Shown here in pieces: positions 15,802 through 23,433 of a DNA stretch of 39,419 nucleotides. Below the pieces are notes generated by a model, which saw only the letters and a program-made list of their open reading frames with translations, was not told the DNA's origin and made no database searches. Position numbers and translations under genes: made by a program. Origin of the DNA: an uncultured Clostridia bacterium. GTDB taxonomy: Bacteria; Bacillota; Clostridia; Oscillospirales; CAG-272. Each line of letters opens with the position of its first letter. Positions within the stretch are counted from its first letter, which is position 1. The DNA lies in contig CANRIL010000025.1 of NCBI GenBank assembly GCA_947630625.1, positions 1-39,419 of the forward strand, in the 5' to 3' direction.

Positions 15802-17235
15802 ATGCTCGAAATAACGACGGATTTTGCCGCCACCGTCAAGTCCATCGACGGAACGCTGCTTGTCGACAAAAATTTTGACATGATAAAGCGCGACATCGGA
15901 GCGAACGACCATCAGGCCGCGCTTTACTATATAGACGGCTTCATCAAAGGGGGCGAGCTGCAAAAGCTCTTGATGTTCCTTGTCGGGCTCGACGACTTCG
16001 GCGACGGACAGCCGGGCGCCGCAGACAGGTTCGCCGCGATCCATCTGCCCGATGTTGAAGTCGACGTGACATCGAACGGAGACGACATCGTCCGCTCCGT
16101 GCTCGGCGGCTGCTGCCTTATGGTATCGGACGGCTTTGCCGGAGAGGCCGTCGTTATCGATCTGCGCTCATACCCGTCCCGCGACACGCAGGACGCCGAA
16201 AACGACCGCGTAATGCGCGGCGCGCGCGACGGCTTTGTTGAAACGCTTATCTTTAATACAGCGCTCATACGCCGCCGCATACGCGACACGCGGCTGACGA
16301 TGAAATATATATGCGTCGGCAAAAAATCGAAGACGGACGTAGTCGTCACATATATCGACGGCGAGGCAGACCCGGAATTTGTCGCGCGGCTCACCTCCCA
16401 GCTTGAAAATCTCGACACGGACGCGCTCCCGCTCGGTCATCAGTCGCTGACCGAGGCGCTCTGCCGCCGTCAGTGGTATAATCCGTTCCCGAAGGTGCGC
16501 CTGACCGAGCGCCCGGACGCGACAGCGGCTCATCTTCTGGAGGGCGGCGTCGCCGTACTCTGCGACACTTCCCCTGAAGCGATGCTTTTGCCGACATCCG
16601 TATTCGATTTTCTTCAGGAGACAAACGATTTCTATTTTCCGCCGTTCACCGGCTCATATCTGCGGATAATCAGGATGCTCGTCTTCGCCTCGACCGTGTT
16701 CATCACGCCGCTCTGGTATCTGCTCATCACTCACAGCGCGTATCTGCCGGGGTGGCTGCGCTTTATCCTGCCTAACGAGCTTGGCTCTCTGCCTATAATT
16801 GTACAGCTCTTCCTGACCGAATTTGCGCTCGATGTCCTGAAGCTCGCCTCGCTGACGACGCCGTCAACAATGTCAAATTCGCTCTCGATAATCGGCGGGC
16901 TGCTGCTCGGCGATTTCGCGATCGAGACGGGCTGGCTCATCCCGGAGGTCATCTTCTACATGGCGTTCACCGCTATATCGAACTTTACGCAGTCAAATTA
17001 TGAGCTCGGCTACGCGTTCAAATATTTCCGCCTTATGCTGCTCGCGCTGACGGCGCTGTTCGGGCTTTGGGGATTCATCGCGGGATTCATCATTATCGTT
17101 TTGCTGCTCGTGACGATGCGCGGCGTCTGCGGGTGGAGCTATCTTTACCCGCTGATCCCGTGGAACGGAAAAGCGCTCTCCCGCCTGTTTCTGCGCAGAA
17201 AGAAGCGCAAGCGCGAATCGGGCGAACAAGGGTAA
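15802..17235 (+). CDS. GerA/SpoVAF-family spore germination protein
   Basis: 477 residues. The N-terminal soluble half contains the family signature (RGARDGFVETLIFNTALIRRRIRD, near 140-163) and the C-terminal half has five or six membrane segments (from IRMLVFASTVFITPLWYLLI to GFIAGFIIIVLLLVTMRGVCGWSYLYPLIPW). This is the A-subunit fold of nutrient germinant receptors. With no B or C subunit beside it, and with the usual length of SpoVAF, I think SpoVAF-like is the better guess, but I cannot separate the two. It sits in the inner spore membrane in known species. It is direct evidence that the organism makes, or recently made, spores. Its ribosome site is in the preceding terminator hairpin; I found no convincing sigma-G promoter. 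Confidence 0.92.
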   Translation: MLEITTDFAATVKSIDGTLLVDKNFDMIKRDIGANDHQAALYYIDGFIKGGELQKLLMFLVGLDDFGDGQPGAADRFAAIHLPDVEVDVTSNGDDIVRSVLGGCCLMVSDGFAGEAVVIDLRSYPSRDTQDAENDRVMRGARDGFVETLIFNTALIRRRIRDTRLTMKYICVGKKSKTDVVVTYIDGEADPEFVARLTSQLENLDTDALPLGHQSLTEALCRRQWYNPFPKVRLTERPDATAAHLLEGGVAVLCDTSPEAMLLPTSVFDFLQETNDFYFPPFTGSYLRIIRMLVFASTVFITPLWYLLITHSAYLPGWLRFILPNELGSLPIIVQLFLTEFALDVLKLASLTTPSTMSNSLSIIGGLLLGDFAIETGWLIPEVIFYMAFTAISNFTQSNYELGYAFKYFRLMLLALTALFGLWGFIAGFIIIVLLLVTMRGVCGWSYLYPLIPWNGKALSRLFLRRKKRKRESGEQG

Positions 17236-17256
17236 AATTCGGCAGCGCATAACGTC

Positions 17257-17284
17257 AAAATCGCCCCCGTGCGGGGGCGATTTT
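17257..17284. terminator. Bidirectional terminator
   Basis: A 12-bp perfect stem (17257-17268 with 17273-17284) with a four-base GTGC loop, and T-runs on both strands. It ends the germination gene and the convergent GH78 gene, whose stop is at 17290. Confidence 0.9.
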
Positions 17285-17289
17285 TTCAA

Positions 17290-20200
17290 TTATTCCGATA
17301 TAGTGAACGTATACGAGCCGGAGCCCGATGGCTCGGTCACGTGAATATATCTTCCGTCCTCCGTCAGCTCCCCGCCGACCTCATCGCCGTCGAGCAGAAC
17401 GGTCTTCCCCTCTCCGACGACGGGGATATACACATTCGCCGTGACGCCGACAGGTATATCGAGGGTGAGCGTAAACACGCCCGATTTATATTCCCACGAT
17501 GAGCTTATCGTGCCGTGTACCGAATCTATTTTCCCGGAAACGCTCGTCAGCCCCTCGACCACGCAGGGTCTGACGTTGATCACATCGTAACCGGCCTCCG
17601 CCGCGCTGACGCCTGCGAGATATTTTGTGAACCATTCCTTGACGTGACCCATCATCGCGTGATTGCGGGAGCGCGCCATGCCGTACCAGAGGTCCTCGAA
17701 ATTCCAGTATTCCGGCAGCGTCGTAAGTCCCTCGTCAACGAAATATTTATAGCTCGGCATCGTGTCGTTCGTGACCATTTTATATATCACATCGCTCCGT
17801 CCGCCCTCTGCAAGCGCCGAGAAGACCTGACGCAGACCGACCTCGCCGGAGGTGAGGTGGTAGTCCGCCTTCTCTATCGCGGAAACGAGCAGATCAAGCG
17901 CCGCCTCGCGATTCTCGTCGAGGACGATCCCGCTGTAAAGCACGCACCCGTATCCCGACTGTGTGCCGTTCCCGTAAAGGAATTTGTCGTTATAACATTC
18001 CTTATTCTCGTGGAACGCCGTTTTGATCAGATCGGCAAGCTCCTCGTAACGCTTCTCGTCCCCGTCATCGCCTCTGACGCCGGCGATTTTCGCCATCGTG
18101 ACCGCCATTCGGTAGTATGCAGTCGTTTCAACAAGGACGACAGGCGTCGTCCCGTACGATGTCATCTCGCCCCATTCGCCCATCTGACCGGTCGTGATTA
18201 GTCCGCCTTTCGCGACCTTTTTTTCAAGGTAGTCCATGTATTTTGTCATGGCTCCGTAGTTCTCATCCGAGAAAATGCTCGCGCTGCCGTACGTCTCGTA
18301 ATACTGCCATGCGGTAAAAATTATCGAGCCGTTCCAGTTCAGATCCTCGTACAGACTGCCGATTTTGAAGTATTCGGGGGCAATCGCGGCGATCCTGCCG
18401 TCGTCATACTGAGAATTTACCATGTCGCGGATTATCTTCGGTATCCATGAGCTGATGTCGTACGTGTGCGCCATCGAATCGAACATGAGTCCCGGCGTTT
18501 CGAGCCAGCCTAGCTTTTCTATCTGCGGGCAGTCCGTAAACGTAAAAAACATGTTGCTCTCGATCGACCGCTCGGTCAGCGTGTTTACTGCGTTCAATAT
18601 CTCGTCCGACGAGGTAAACGACCCGTTTTTGCCGTTGTCGGTCCGGAGGATATAGCCGGTGAAATTGTCGGCGGTAAGTTTTATCTCCGACGGCAAAACG
18701 ACTTCGAGATACCTATACCCGTGATAACAGAATCTCGGGTGCCAGCTTTCGGTCCCGCCGCCCTTCGTTATGTACGTGTCGTATATAAGCTCGCCGTTGC
18801 TGCTTGCGCTCTGAGTGCAGGACGCCTGATTTATATGTCCCGCGTAACCGTCGAACGTGTCCGTTTCCGCCGGATACATCGTTATCTTCTGCCCGGGGTC
18901 GGCGCTTACGGTTATCTCCGGGAATCCCGCACCGTTTCTGCCCATGTCGACAAGATATGTCGTATATCCGTCTTTTTCAGCGATCTTTGTGACCGCGATG
19001 TCACCAGAGCTGACCGTGTCGCTTTCCTGCGCGGCGACCGGTTCAAACTCGCGCCCGATCAGCTCGCCCGTCGGTATCTCACCCGCCGGAACCAAGGACG
19101 CTTTTCCCCACTTGTCGCGCGGGATAGATGGGTCAACGTCGTTCCAGCCTTCGATTTCAAGGCGCGCGTCATAGTCTTCTCCGCCGTACCAGCTGTTCTC
19201 CGTTATCGGGCTCTCTACATATGCCCACGTTTCGTCCGTGCCTATGATGTCGCGTGTGCCGTCCGTGTACGTGATGACGACCTCGGCGATTCCCTTCGGC
19301 GTGCCGAACATGCCCGCGACTTCCGCTGTGCCGCGCGCGTCGTCAGTCTTATAATATCTGCCGAATTGACGGTGGATGCGGTAATTCGCATATTGCCCGT
19401 TTCCGAGCAGGAACGAAACGGCGTTTTTCCCTTCGTGAAGAATGCTTGTGATATCGTATGTGCAGTAATAAACGGTATCCCGCACGTCGCTCTCGCCGGG
19501 ATTGAAATACGTTCCCTCTCCGAGCATTTTGCCGTTGATGTAAGCCTCAAACATCCCAAGTCCGCTTATGTAAAGTCTCGCGGACGAAACAGTTTTGCCG
19601 TCCTTTGTCGAAAATTCGGAGGACAGTATCGGCGCGTTCGAAATCTCGCCTGAGCTGCCGCTGATCGTCGGGGCGGAGGCCACATTTATTTCTTCGCCGA
19701 CGCGCCCGAAAAGCGTGCCGTCATCCGACGTTTCGTAATAGTATTTTTTCGGATAGTTCGGGCAAACGTCCCCGTCCGTTGAGGCGCTGTCCGTCCGGCA
19801 GACGAGGCGGATTTCGTCAAATGTGACGTTTTCCTTGAAATTGAGCGTTATCTCGACCGGTTTATCATATACAGGGCGGGACGACGTATTTGACGTATAT
19901 CCCTGCGCCGTGTTTTTGTCTATGATGAAATCCTTGTTCCACTGGCTGCCGAAAGAAAACGTATTGCCCGCAATAACGGCGGTACCCGCCGGGATATTCA
20001 CGCGCTCCCCGTCAAGGTAAAGCTCAAGCTCCATGATCTGCACGCGGTAAATGACGCCGCCGAGGTTCCCGTCGTTATATTCGCCGATCGCTGCCGGGCC
20101 CGATTCGGTCACGTTGATCTTCAGATACTGCGCCGAAGTTTTGCCGACCTTGTCCGTGAGCACATATCCGGCCGCCTTCATGCCTTCCGCCTTGTCGGGC

Positions 20201-20751
20201 ATGAGCGTTGAGAGCACGCCCGCCTCCCCGGCTTCGATCCATTTTGCCGCCCAGCCGTCGCGTTCGAAAATGCCCGTTTCAAAATATGCGGCATCCGAAA
20301 AATCTGTTTCCCTGCCGTCCTTGTTCCAGACCTTGACGCACCAGTATACGCCCTGCATCGAGGAAAGCGGCGCGCCGCCGTAAACGACGCCGTAATTATC
20401 CTCGTCCTCGACCTTGCCGGAATCCCAGATATCGTATTCGCCCGCCTCAAGTTTTTCTTTTGTAGACGAAGCCACGACCCTGTAAGCGGTCTGCCTTTCG
20501 CCGCGGCCTTCAGCCGAGAGCTTCCAGCTGAATACGGGCTTGTCCGTATCTATGCCGAGCGGCCCCGATAAATTCTGCGTCCGCAGATCGTATATTTCCA
20601 TAAAACCGCTCCCCTCCGCGTCTGTTTTTCCTGTCGTCTCCGCCGTTCCGCTCTCACTGCCGTCACCGCCGCCGCTGCACGCAGCAAAGCCAAGGATAAA
20701 CGACAAAATGAGGATCACGCTGACCGACCTTAAAATGTTCGCCCGCTTCAT
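17290..20751 (-). CDS. Alpha-L-rhamnosidase, family GH78, lipoprotein with extra domain
   Basis: 1153 residues, lipoprotein signal with lipobox Cys25 (GFAAC). Releases terminal alpha-L-rhamnose from rhamnogalacturonan or glycosides at the cell surface. Domains in order: N-terminal Ig-like domain (DLRTQNLSGPLGIDTDKPVFSW, 52-175); an inserted module (about 178-370) with the look of an F5/8 type C (CBM32-like) domain (GNTFSFGSQW, then PVEITLNFKENVTFDEIRL and YYYETSDDG); the GH78 beta domain (SARLYISGLGMFEAYINGKMLGEG); a second beta domain; the (alpha/alpha)6 catalytic domain with FTDCPQIEKLGWLE (Asp740, Glu745); and a C-terminal beta domain. The ATG at 20751 has GGAGGTG upstream. It has its own promoter, separated by a terminator from the AraC gene. 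Confidence 0.93.
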   Translation of the reverse strand: MKRANILRSVSVILILSFILGFAACSGGGDGSESGTAETTGKTDAEGSGFMEIYDLRTQNLSGPLGIDTDKPVFSWKLSAEGRGERQTAYRVVASSTKEKLEAGEYDIWDSGKVEDEDNYGVVYGGAPLSSMQGVYWCVKVWNKDGRETDFSDAAYFETGIFERDGWAAKWIEAGEAGVLSTLMPDKAEGMKAAGYVLTDKVGKTSAQYLKINVTESGPAAIGEYNDGNLGGVIYRVQIMELELYLDGERVNIPAGTAVIAGNTFSFGSQWNKDFIIDKNTAQGYTSNTSSRPVYDKPVEITLNFKENVTFDEIRLVCRTDSASTDGDVCPNYPKKYYYETSDDGTLFGRVGEEINVASAPTISGSSGEISNAPILSSEFSTKDGKTVSSARLYISGLGMFEAYINGKMLGEGTYFNPGESDVRDTVYYCTYDITSILHEGKNAVSFLLGNGQYANYRIHRQFGRYYKTDDARGTAEVAGMFGTPKGIAEVVITYTDGTRDIIGTDETWAYVESPITENSWYGGEDYDARLEIEGWNDVDPSIPRDKWGKASLVPAGEIPTGELIGREFEPVAAQESDTVSSGDIAVTKIAEKDGYTTYLVDMGRNGAGFPEITVSADPGQKITMYPAETDTFDGYAGHINQASCTQSASSNGELIYDTYITKGGGTESWHPRFCYHGYRYLEVVLPSEIKLTADNFTGYILRTDNGKNGSFTSSDEILNAVNTLTERSIESNMFFTFTDCPQIEKLGWLETPGLMFDSMAHTYDISSWIPKIIRDMVNSQYDDGRIAAIAPEYFKIGSLYEDLNWNGSIIFTAWQYYETYGSASIFSDENYGAMTKYMDYLEKKVAKGGLITTGQMGEWGEMTSYGTTPVVLVETTAYYRMAVTMAKIAGVRGDDGDEKRYEELADLIKTAFHENKECYNDKFLYGNGTQSGYGCVLYSGIVLDENREAALDLLVSAIEKADYHLTSGEVGLRQVFSALAEGGRSDVIYKMVTNDTMPSYKYFVDEGLTTLPEYWNFEDLWYGMARSRNHAMMGHVKEWFTKYLAGVSAAEAGYDVINVRPCVVEGLTSVSGKIDSVHGTISSSWEYKSGVFTLTLDIPVGVTANVYIPVVGEGKTVLLDGDEVGGELTEDGRYIHVTEPSGSGSYTFTISE

Positions 20752-20806
20752 GACCGCACCTCCGCAAATGTTTTGTAATGCGCCGGATATATTTATCCAT
20801 CAATTT

Positions 20807-20836
20807 ATAATATCATGAAAGCGGATGACGTGTCAC
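20807..20836 (-). promoter_or_regulatory. Probable promoter of the GH78 gene
   Basis: On the minus strand, GTGACA (20836-20831), 18 bp, TATTAT (20812-20807), 56 bp upstream of the ATG. The AraC-type regulator next door may act here, but I see no clear operator. Confidence 0.5.
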
Positions 20837-20892
20837 CGTTTATTTAAAACCACTTTTACTTGCTTTATCTGACCTGTTTCGGGTATGCAAAC

Positions 20893-20936
20893 AAAAAGCG
20901 GACAGACGCTCAAAACGAGCTTGTCTGACCGTTTTT
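20893..20936 (-). terminator. Terminator of the GH43-AraC unit
   Basis: A long stem with a few mismatches, arms 20893-20911 and 20917-20936, loop AAAAC, followed on the minus strand by a run of five T. It lies just after the AraC stop at 20945. Confidence 0.8.
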
Positions 20937-20944
20937 ATATTTCG

Positions 20945-22003
20945 TCACAGCCCCGCGCGCCTGAACTGCGCCGGAGTGACGCCAAAATGGGCTTTGAACG
21001 TCCTATAAAACCTGCTCTCGTCCGTATATCCGACGGAGAGGCATATCTCCTCGACCGAAGCCGCCGAATTTCTGAGCATGACGGCGGCCTGTTCGACCCG
21101 CATTTCACAAAGCAGCTCGCGGAATGTTGAGCCCGTCTCGCGCCTGATGACGCGGCTCATGTACCCTTCGCTGAAATGAAAATGCTCCGCCAGCGCCGCG
21201 AGCGTCACATCCCTTTTGTGCTCGTTCATGTACGTTATGACCTCGGCGATCCTTGACGGCTTTTCATTTCCGGGAAGATCAACGTCGCGGTCGATCTCAT
21301 AATACCTGAGCATCTGCCCGAAAAACAGCATGATATAGCTTTTGAGCATGATATTGCTCGCCGCGCCGCCAAGCGCGAGCTCATGATATATTTCGAGCAC
21401 ATTGTCCGTCAGATCGGCGCCGGAGGTTTTTCTGAAAAAGAGGACATCGCCGCCGTTTTTCTTATAAAGCATCCGCCAGAGATAATCGGAAAGCGTTGAT
21501 GTCTCCATCAAAAGGCTCGCGAAGCTCGTTTCAAACGTGCTCCTTTTGACGATCACGTTTATGACGGCGTCCCCGTCGTCGCACGAAAACGCTGCGTTTT
21601 CAATGCCGGGCGGGACGATGCACATCTCGCCTTCTCCGATAAAAAACCTCTTCCCGCCGGTGAAAAGCAGCGCGCTCCCGCAGACAACGTAAACGATCTT
21701 GATAAATTCGAGCTTATGCAGAAACGGCGGACAGTATCTGTCGTTTTTCACGATCGCGACATCAAAATTGTCGCGGAAGAAGATTTTTTCGGAGAGCCAC
21801 GGCATTATCGGGGACGGCGCATCATCAGGCAGAGTCCCGTCGTATCCGCCGTCGATAAGGCGCGCTTTGAATTCAGCCCACCCGCTTATCGGCGTTTCAA
21901 ACGCGCCGGGACAAGCGATATAGAGTTCTTTATAAATATGCTCGGCATGATAAAATTCCTTCATGCCGTCAACGGTCACCCGCTTTTCCTCCGGCGTCAT
22001 CAT
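20945..22003 (-). CDS. AraC-family transcriptional regulator with cupin-like sensor
   Basis: 352 residues. The C-terminal DNA-binding domain has both helix-turn-helix units (VTLAALAEHFHFSEGYMSRVIRRETGSTFRELL and ASVEEICLSVGYTDESRFYRTFKAHFGVTPAQFRR). The N-terminal half (FLHKLEFIKIVYVVCGSALLFTGGKRFFIGEGEMCIVPPGIENAAF) has the pattern of a cupin ligand domain, which in this family binds a sugar. It lies between GH43 and GH78 and is 31 bp after the GH43 stop, so it is probably cotranscribed with GH43. It likely activates the cluster when a pectin-derived sugar is present. The start is the first of two adjacent ATGs at 22003, with GGGTGAG upstream. Confidence 0.93.
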   Translation of the reverse strand: MMTPEEKRVTVDGMKEFYHAEHIYKELYIACPGAFETPISGWAEFKARLIDGGYDGTLPDDAPSPIMPWLSEKIFFRDNFDVAIVKNDRYCPPFLHKLEFIKIVYVVCGSALLFTGGKRFFIGEGEMCIVPPGIENAAFSCDDGDAVINVIVKRSTFETSFASLLMETSTLSDYLWRMLYKKNGGDVLFFRKTSGADLTDNVLEIYHELALGGAASNIMLKSYIMLFFGQMLRYYEIDRDVDLPGNEKPSRIAEVITYMNEHKRDVTLAALAEHFHFSEGYMSRVIRRETGSTFRELLCEMRVEQAAVMLRNSAASVEEICLSVGYTDESRFYRTFKAHFGVTPAQFRRAGL

Positions 22004-22034
22004 GACTCACCCAAGCCGAAAGCCGCGCGAACGC

Positions 22035-23189
22035 TCAGTCGACCGTAACGCTGCCGCTGTAATTCGGCTCGCCGTACTTGTCGATCAGCCTGTCGTACTG
22101 TTCGTCAGTCAGCGTTATGACGTATCCGTGGCGCGGGACAAAATCAAACGAAAAGTCGACCGACTGGCGCATTATGGTGTAATTTTGAAAATCGGTCGTC
22201 TTTGATACGCAGAATCCGTTTCCGAACGCGTTTCCGTCCGCGCAGATCACCCATGTGTCGACGCCGCCGCTGTCCTTCGGGAGCAGCTTATAAACGTTTG
22301 AGCCTTCGAGCGCCGCGGCGCTGTGCGTTCTTTTGTACGGTTCGCGGAGCTCGGTATACGGCCCCTCGATCGTGTCCGATTCGGATATATTCCTGCCGTC
22401 AAAGAACATGAGCCATCTGCCATTGACAGTGTCCTTTATTATATCGCCGTCGATCGCGCCGTTTGTTTTCCCGTTCTGCCCGTTGTATTTTCCCGATTCC
22501 TCGCCCGTCAGCATCATTTCGGGGACCGTATATTTTGATGCGTCCATGAGGTCTGTCGTGAAGTGCCTGTACATGACAGTTCCGTTTCCGTCGCCTATCT
22601 CGATCGCGAGATAGATCATATACGCGCCGCGCGAGCCGTCCTCGTTTTCATGATCGGGGCACCATATGACCTGCGGCGCCCATGCGCGGCTGCAATTGAC
22701 GAATCCCCTGAATTTCTTGTAGTCTATGAGCACACCGTCGCTGATGTTTATCAGATCGGGGGTGCTGTATATGACGATCGTCGACTGGCTGTTCCATCCG
22801 AGCGACGACCGCATATCTGTCGCCACGATATAGAAAAGTCCGTCCTCGCCCTCGAAAATAAACGGGTCGCGCATGCACTTCGTCCCGAGATACGACGTGA
22901 AAACCTCCCTCCCGCCGTTAAGACAGCGGAAATTGTGCCCGTCACGGCTGACGCCGTAGCAGAGGTTTTCCTGGTCGTTCCCTCTGAAATATGCGAAAAG
23001 ATACGATGTCTTCATCTCTTCCTCACCTTTCCCGTCGTCCGGCGCCGTCTCGCCTTCTGTCACGGATTCCGATTCCGGCGACGACGTGCCTGACTCCCCT
23101 GACGTGCCGCCGCTTTCCTTCCCGCCGGAACACGCTGCCGCGGCGACGATCATTATAATAAGCAGAACAAGGAAACCAAACTTTTTCAT
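22035..23189 (-). CDS. Family GH43-like glycoside hydrolase, lipoprotein
   Basis: About 384 residues, lipobox Cys near residue 20 (AAAACSGG) and a Ser/Glu-rich linker, so anchored outside the cell. The rest looks like a five-bladed GH43 propeller: acidic motifs MRDPFIFEGEDGLFYIVATD, AIDGDIIKDTVNGRWLMFFDG and EGSNVYKL supply candidate base, pKa-setting Asp and acid Glu. GH43 enzymes act on arabinose or xylose linkages, so arabinan side chains of pectin fit the context. I chose the ATG at 23189 (AAGGGA about 11 bases upstream) over a TTG at 23195. First gene of a GH43-AraC unit, divergent from the GH29 gene. Confidence 0.82.
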   Translation of the reverse strand: MKKFGFLVLLIIMIVAAAACSGGKESGGTSGESGTSSPESESVTEGETAPDDGKGEEEMKTSYLFAYFRGNDQENLCYGVSRDGHNFRCLNGGREVFTSYLGTKCMRDPFIFEGEDGLFYIVATDMRSSLGWNSQSTIVIYSTPDLINISDGVLIDYKKFRGFVNCSRAWAPQVIWCPDHENEDGSRGAYMIYLAIEIGDGNGTVMYRHFTTDLMDASKYTVPEMMLTGEESGKYNGQNGKTNGAIDGDIIKDTVNGRWLMFFDGRNISESDTIEGPYTELREPYKRTHSAAALEGSNVYKLLPKDSGGVDTWVICADGNAFGNGFCVSKTTDFQNYTIMRQSVDFSFDFVPRHGYVITLTDEQYDRLIDKYGEPNYSGSVTVD

Positions 23190-23224
23190 CTCCAAATTTG
23201 TCCCTTCGTTTTTTCTTTAAAATT

Positions 23225-23253
23225 ATCATACCATACTTGAGGATAAACTTCAA
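23225..23253 (-). promoter_or_regulatory. Sigma-A type promoter of the GH43-AraC unit
   Basis: On the minus strand, TTGAAG (23253-23248), 17 bp, TATGAT (23230-23225), 36 bp upstream of the ATG at 23189. Confidence 0.65.
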
Positions 23254-23307
23254 GAGAAAAAACTTCGTGCACGGCGGCTGAATCCTTTAGTGCGAGAGAA
23301 TTCTAAA

Positions 23308-23342
23308 AATATCAGTGATATTCTATAAATAACAGCGCTGAT
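23308..23342. promoter_or_regulatory. Two palindromes in the GH43/GH29 divergent region
   Basis: AATATCA-G-TGATATT (23308-23322) is a perfect palindrome with one central base, and CAGCGCTG (23333-23340) is a second. Both lie upstream of the two divergent promoters, a suitable position for an operator. Which protein binds is unknown. Confidence 0.45.
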
Positions 23343-23367
23343 TTTTTGGTTGTCTTTAAAGATAATA

Positions 23368-23376
23368 TGTTAAAAT
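23368..23376 (+). promoter_or_regulatory. Extended -10 of the GH29 gene
   Basis: TGT-TAAAAT, an extended -10 about 58 bp before the ATG at 23434. The -35 region is poor, as often seen where an activator is needed. Confidence 0.4.
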
Positions 23377-23433
23377 TAAAAAGGATCATAAACTGTCCGC
23401 GAAAGTCGCGGCAAAATCGGGAGGTCAACATTT

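Noticed and set aside
18721-19653. 310-codon plus-strand frame inside the GH78 gene
   Set aside because: Antisense shadow of a well-supported gene; the composition is Arg/Val-rich nonsense without motifs.
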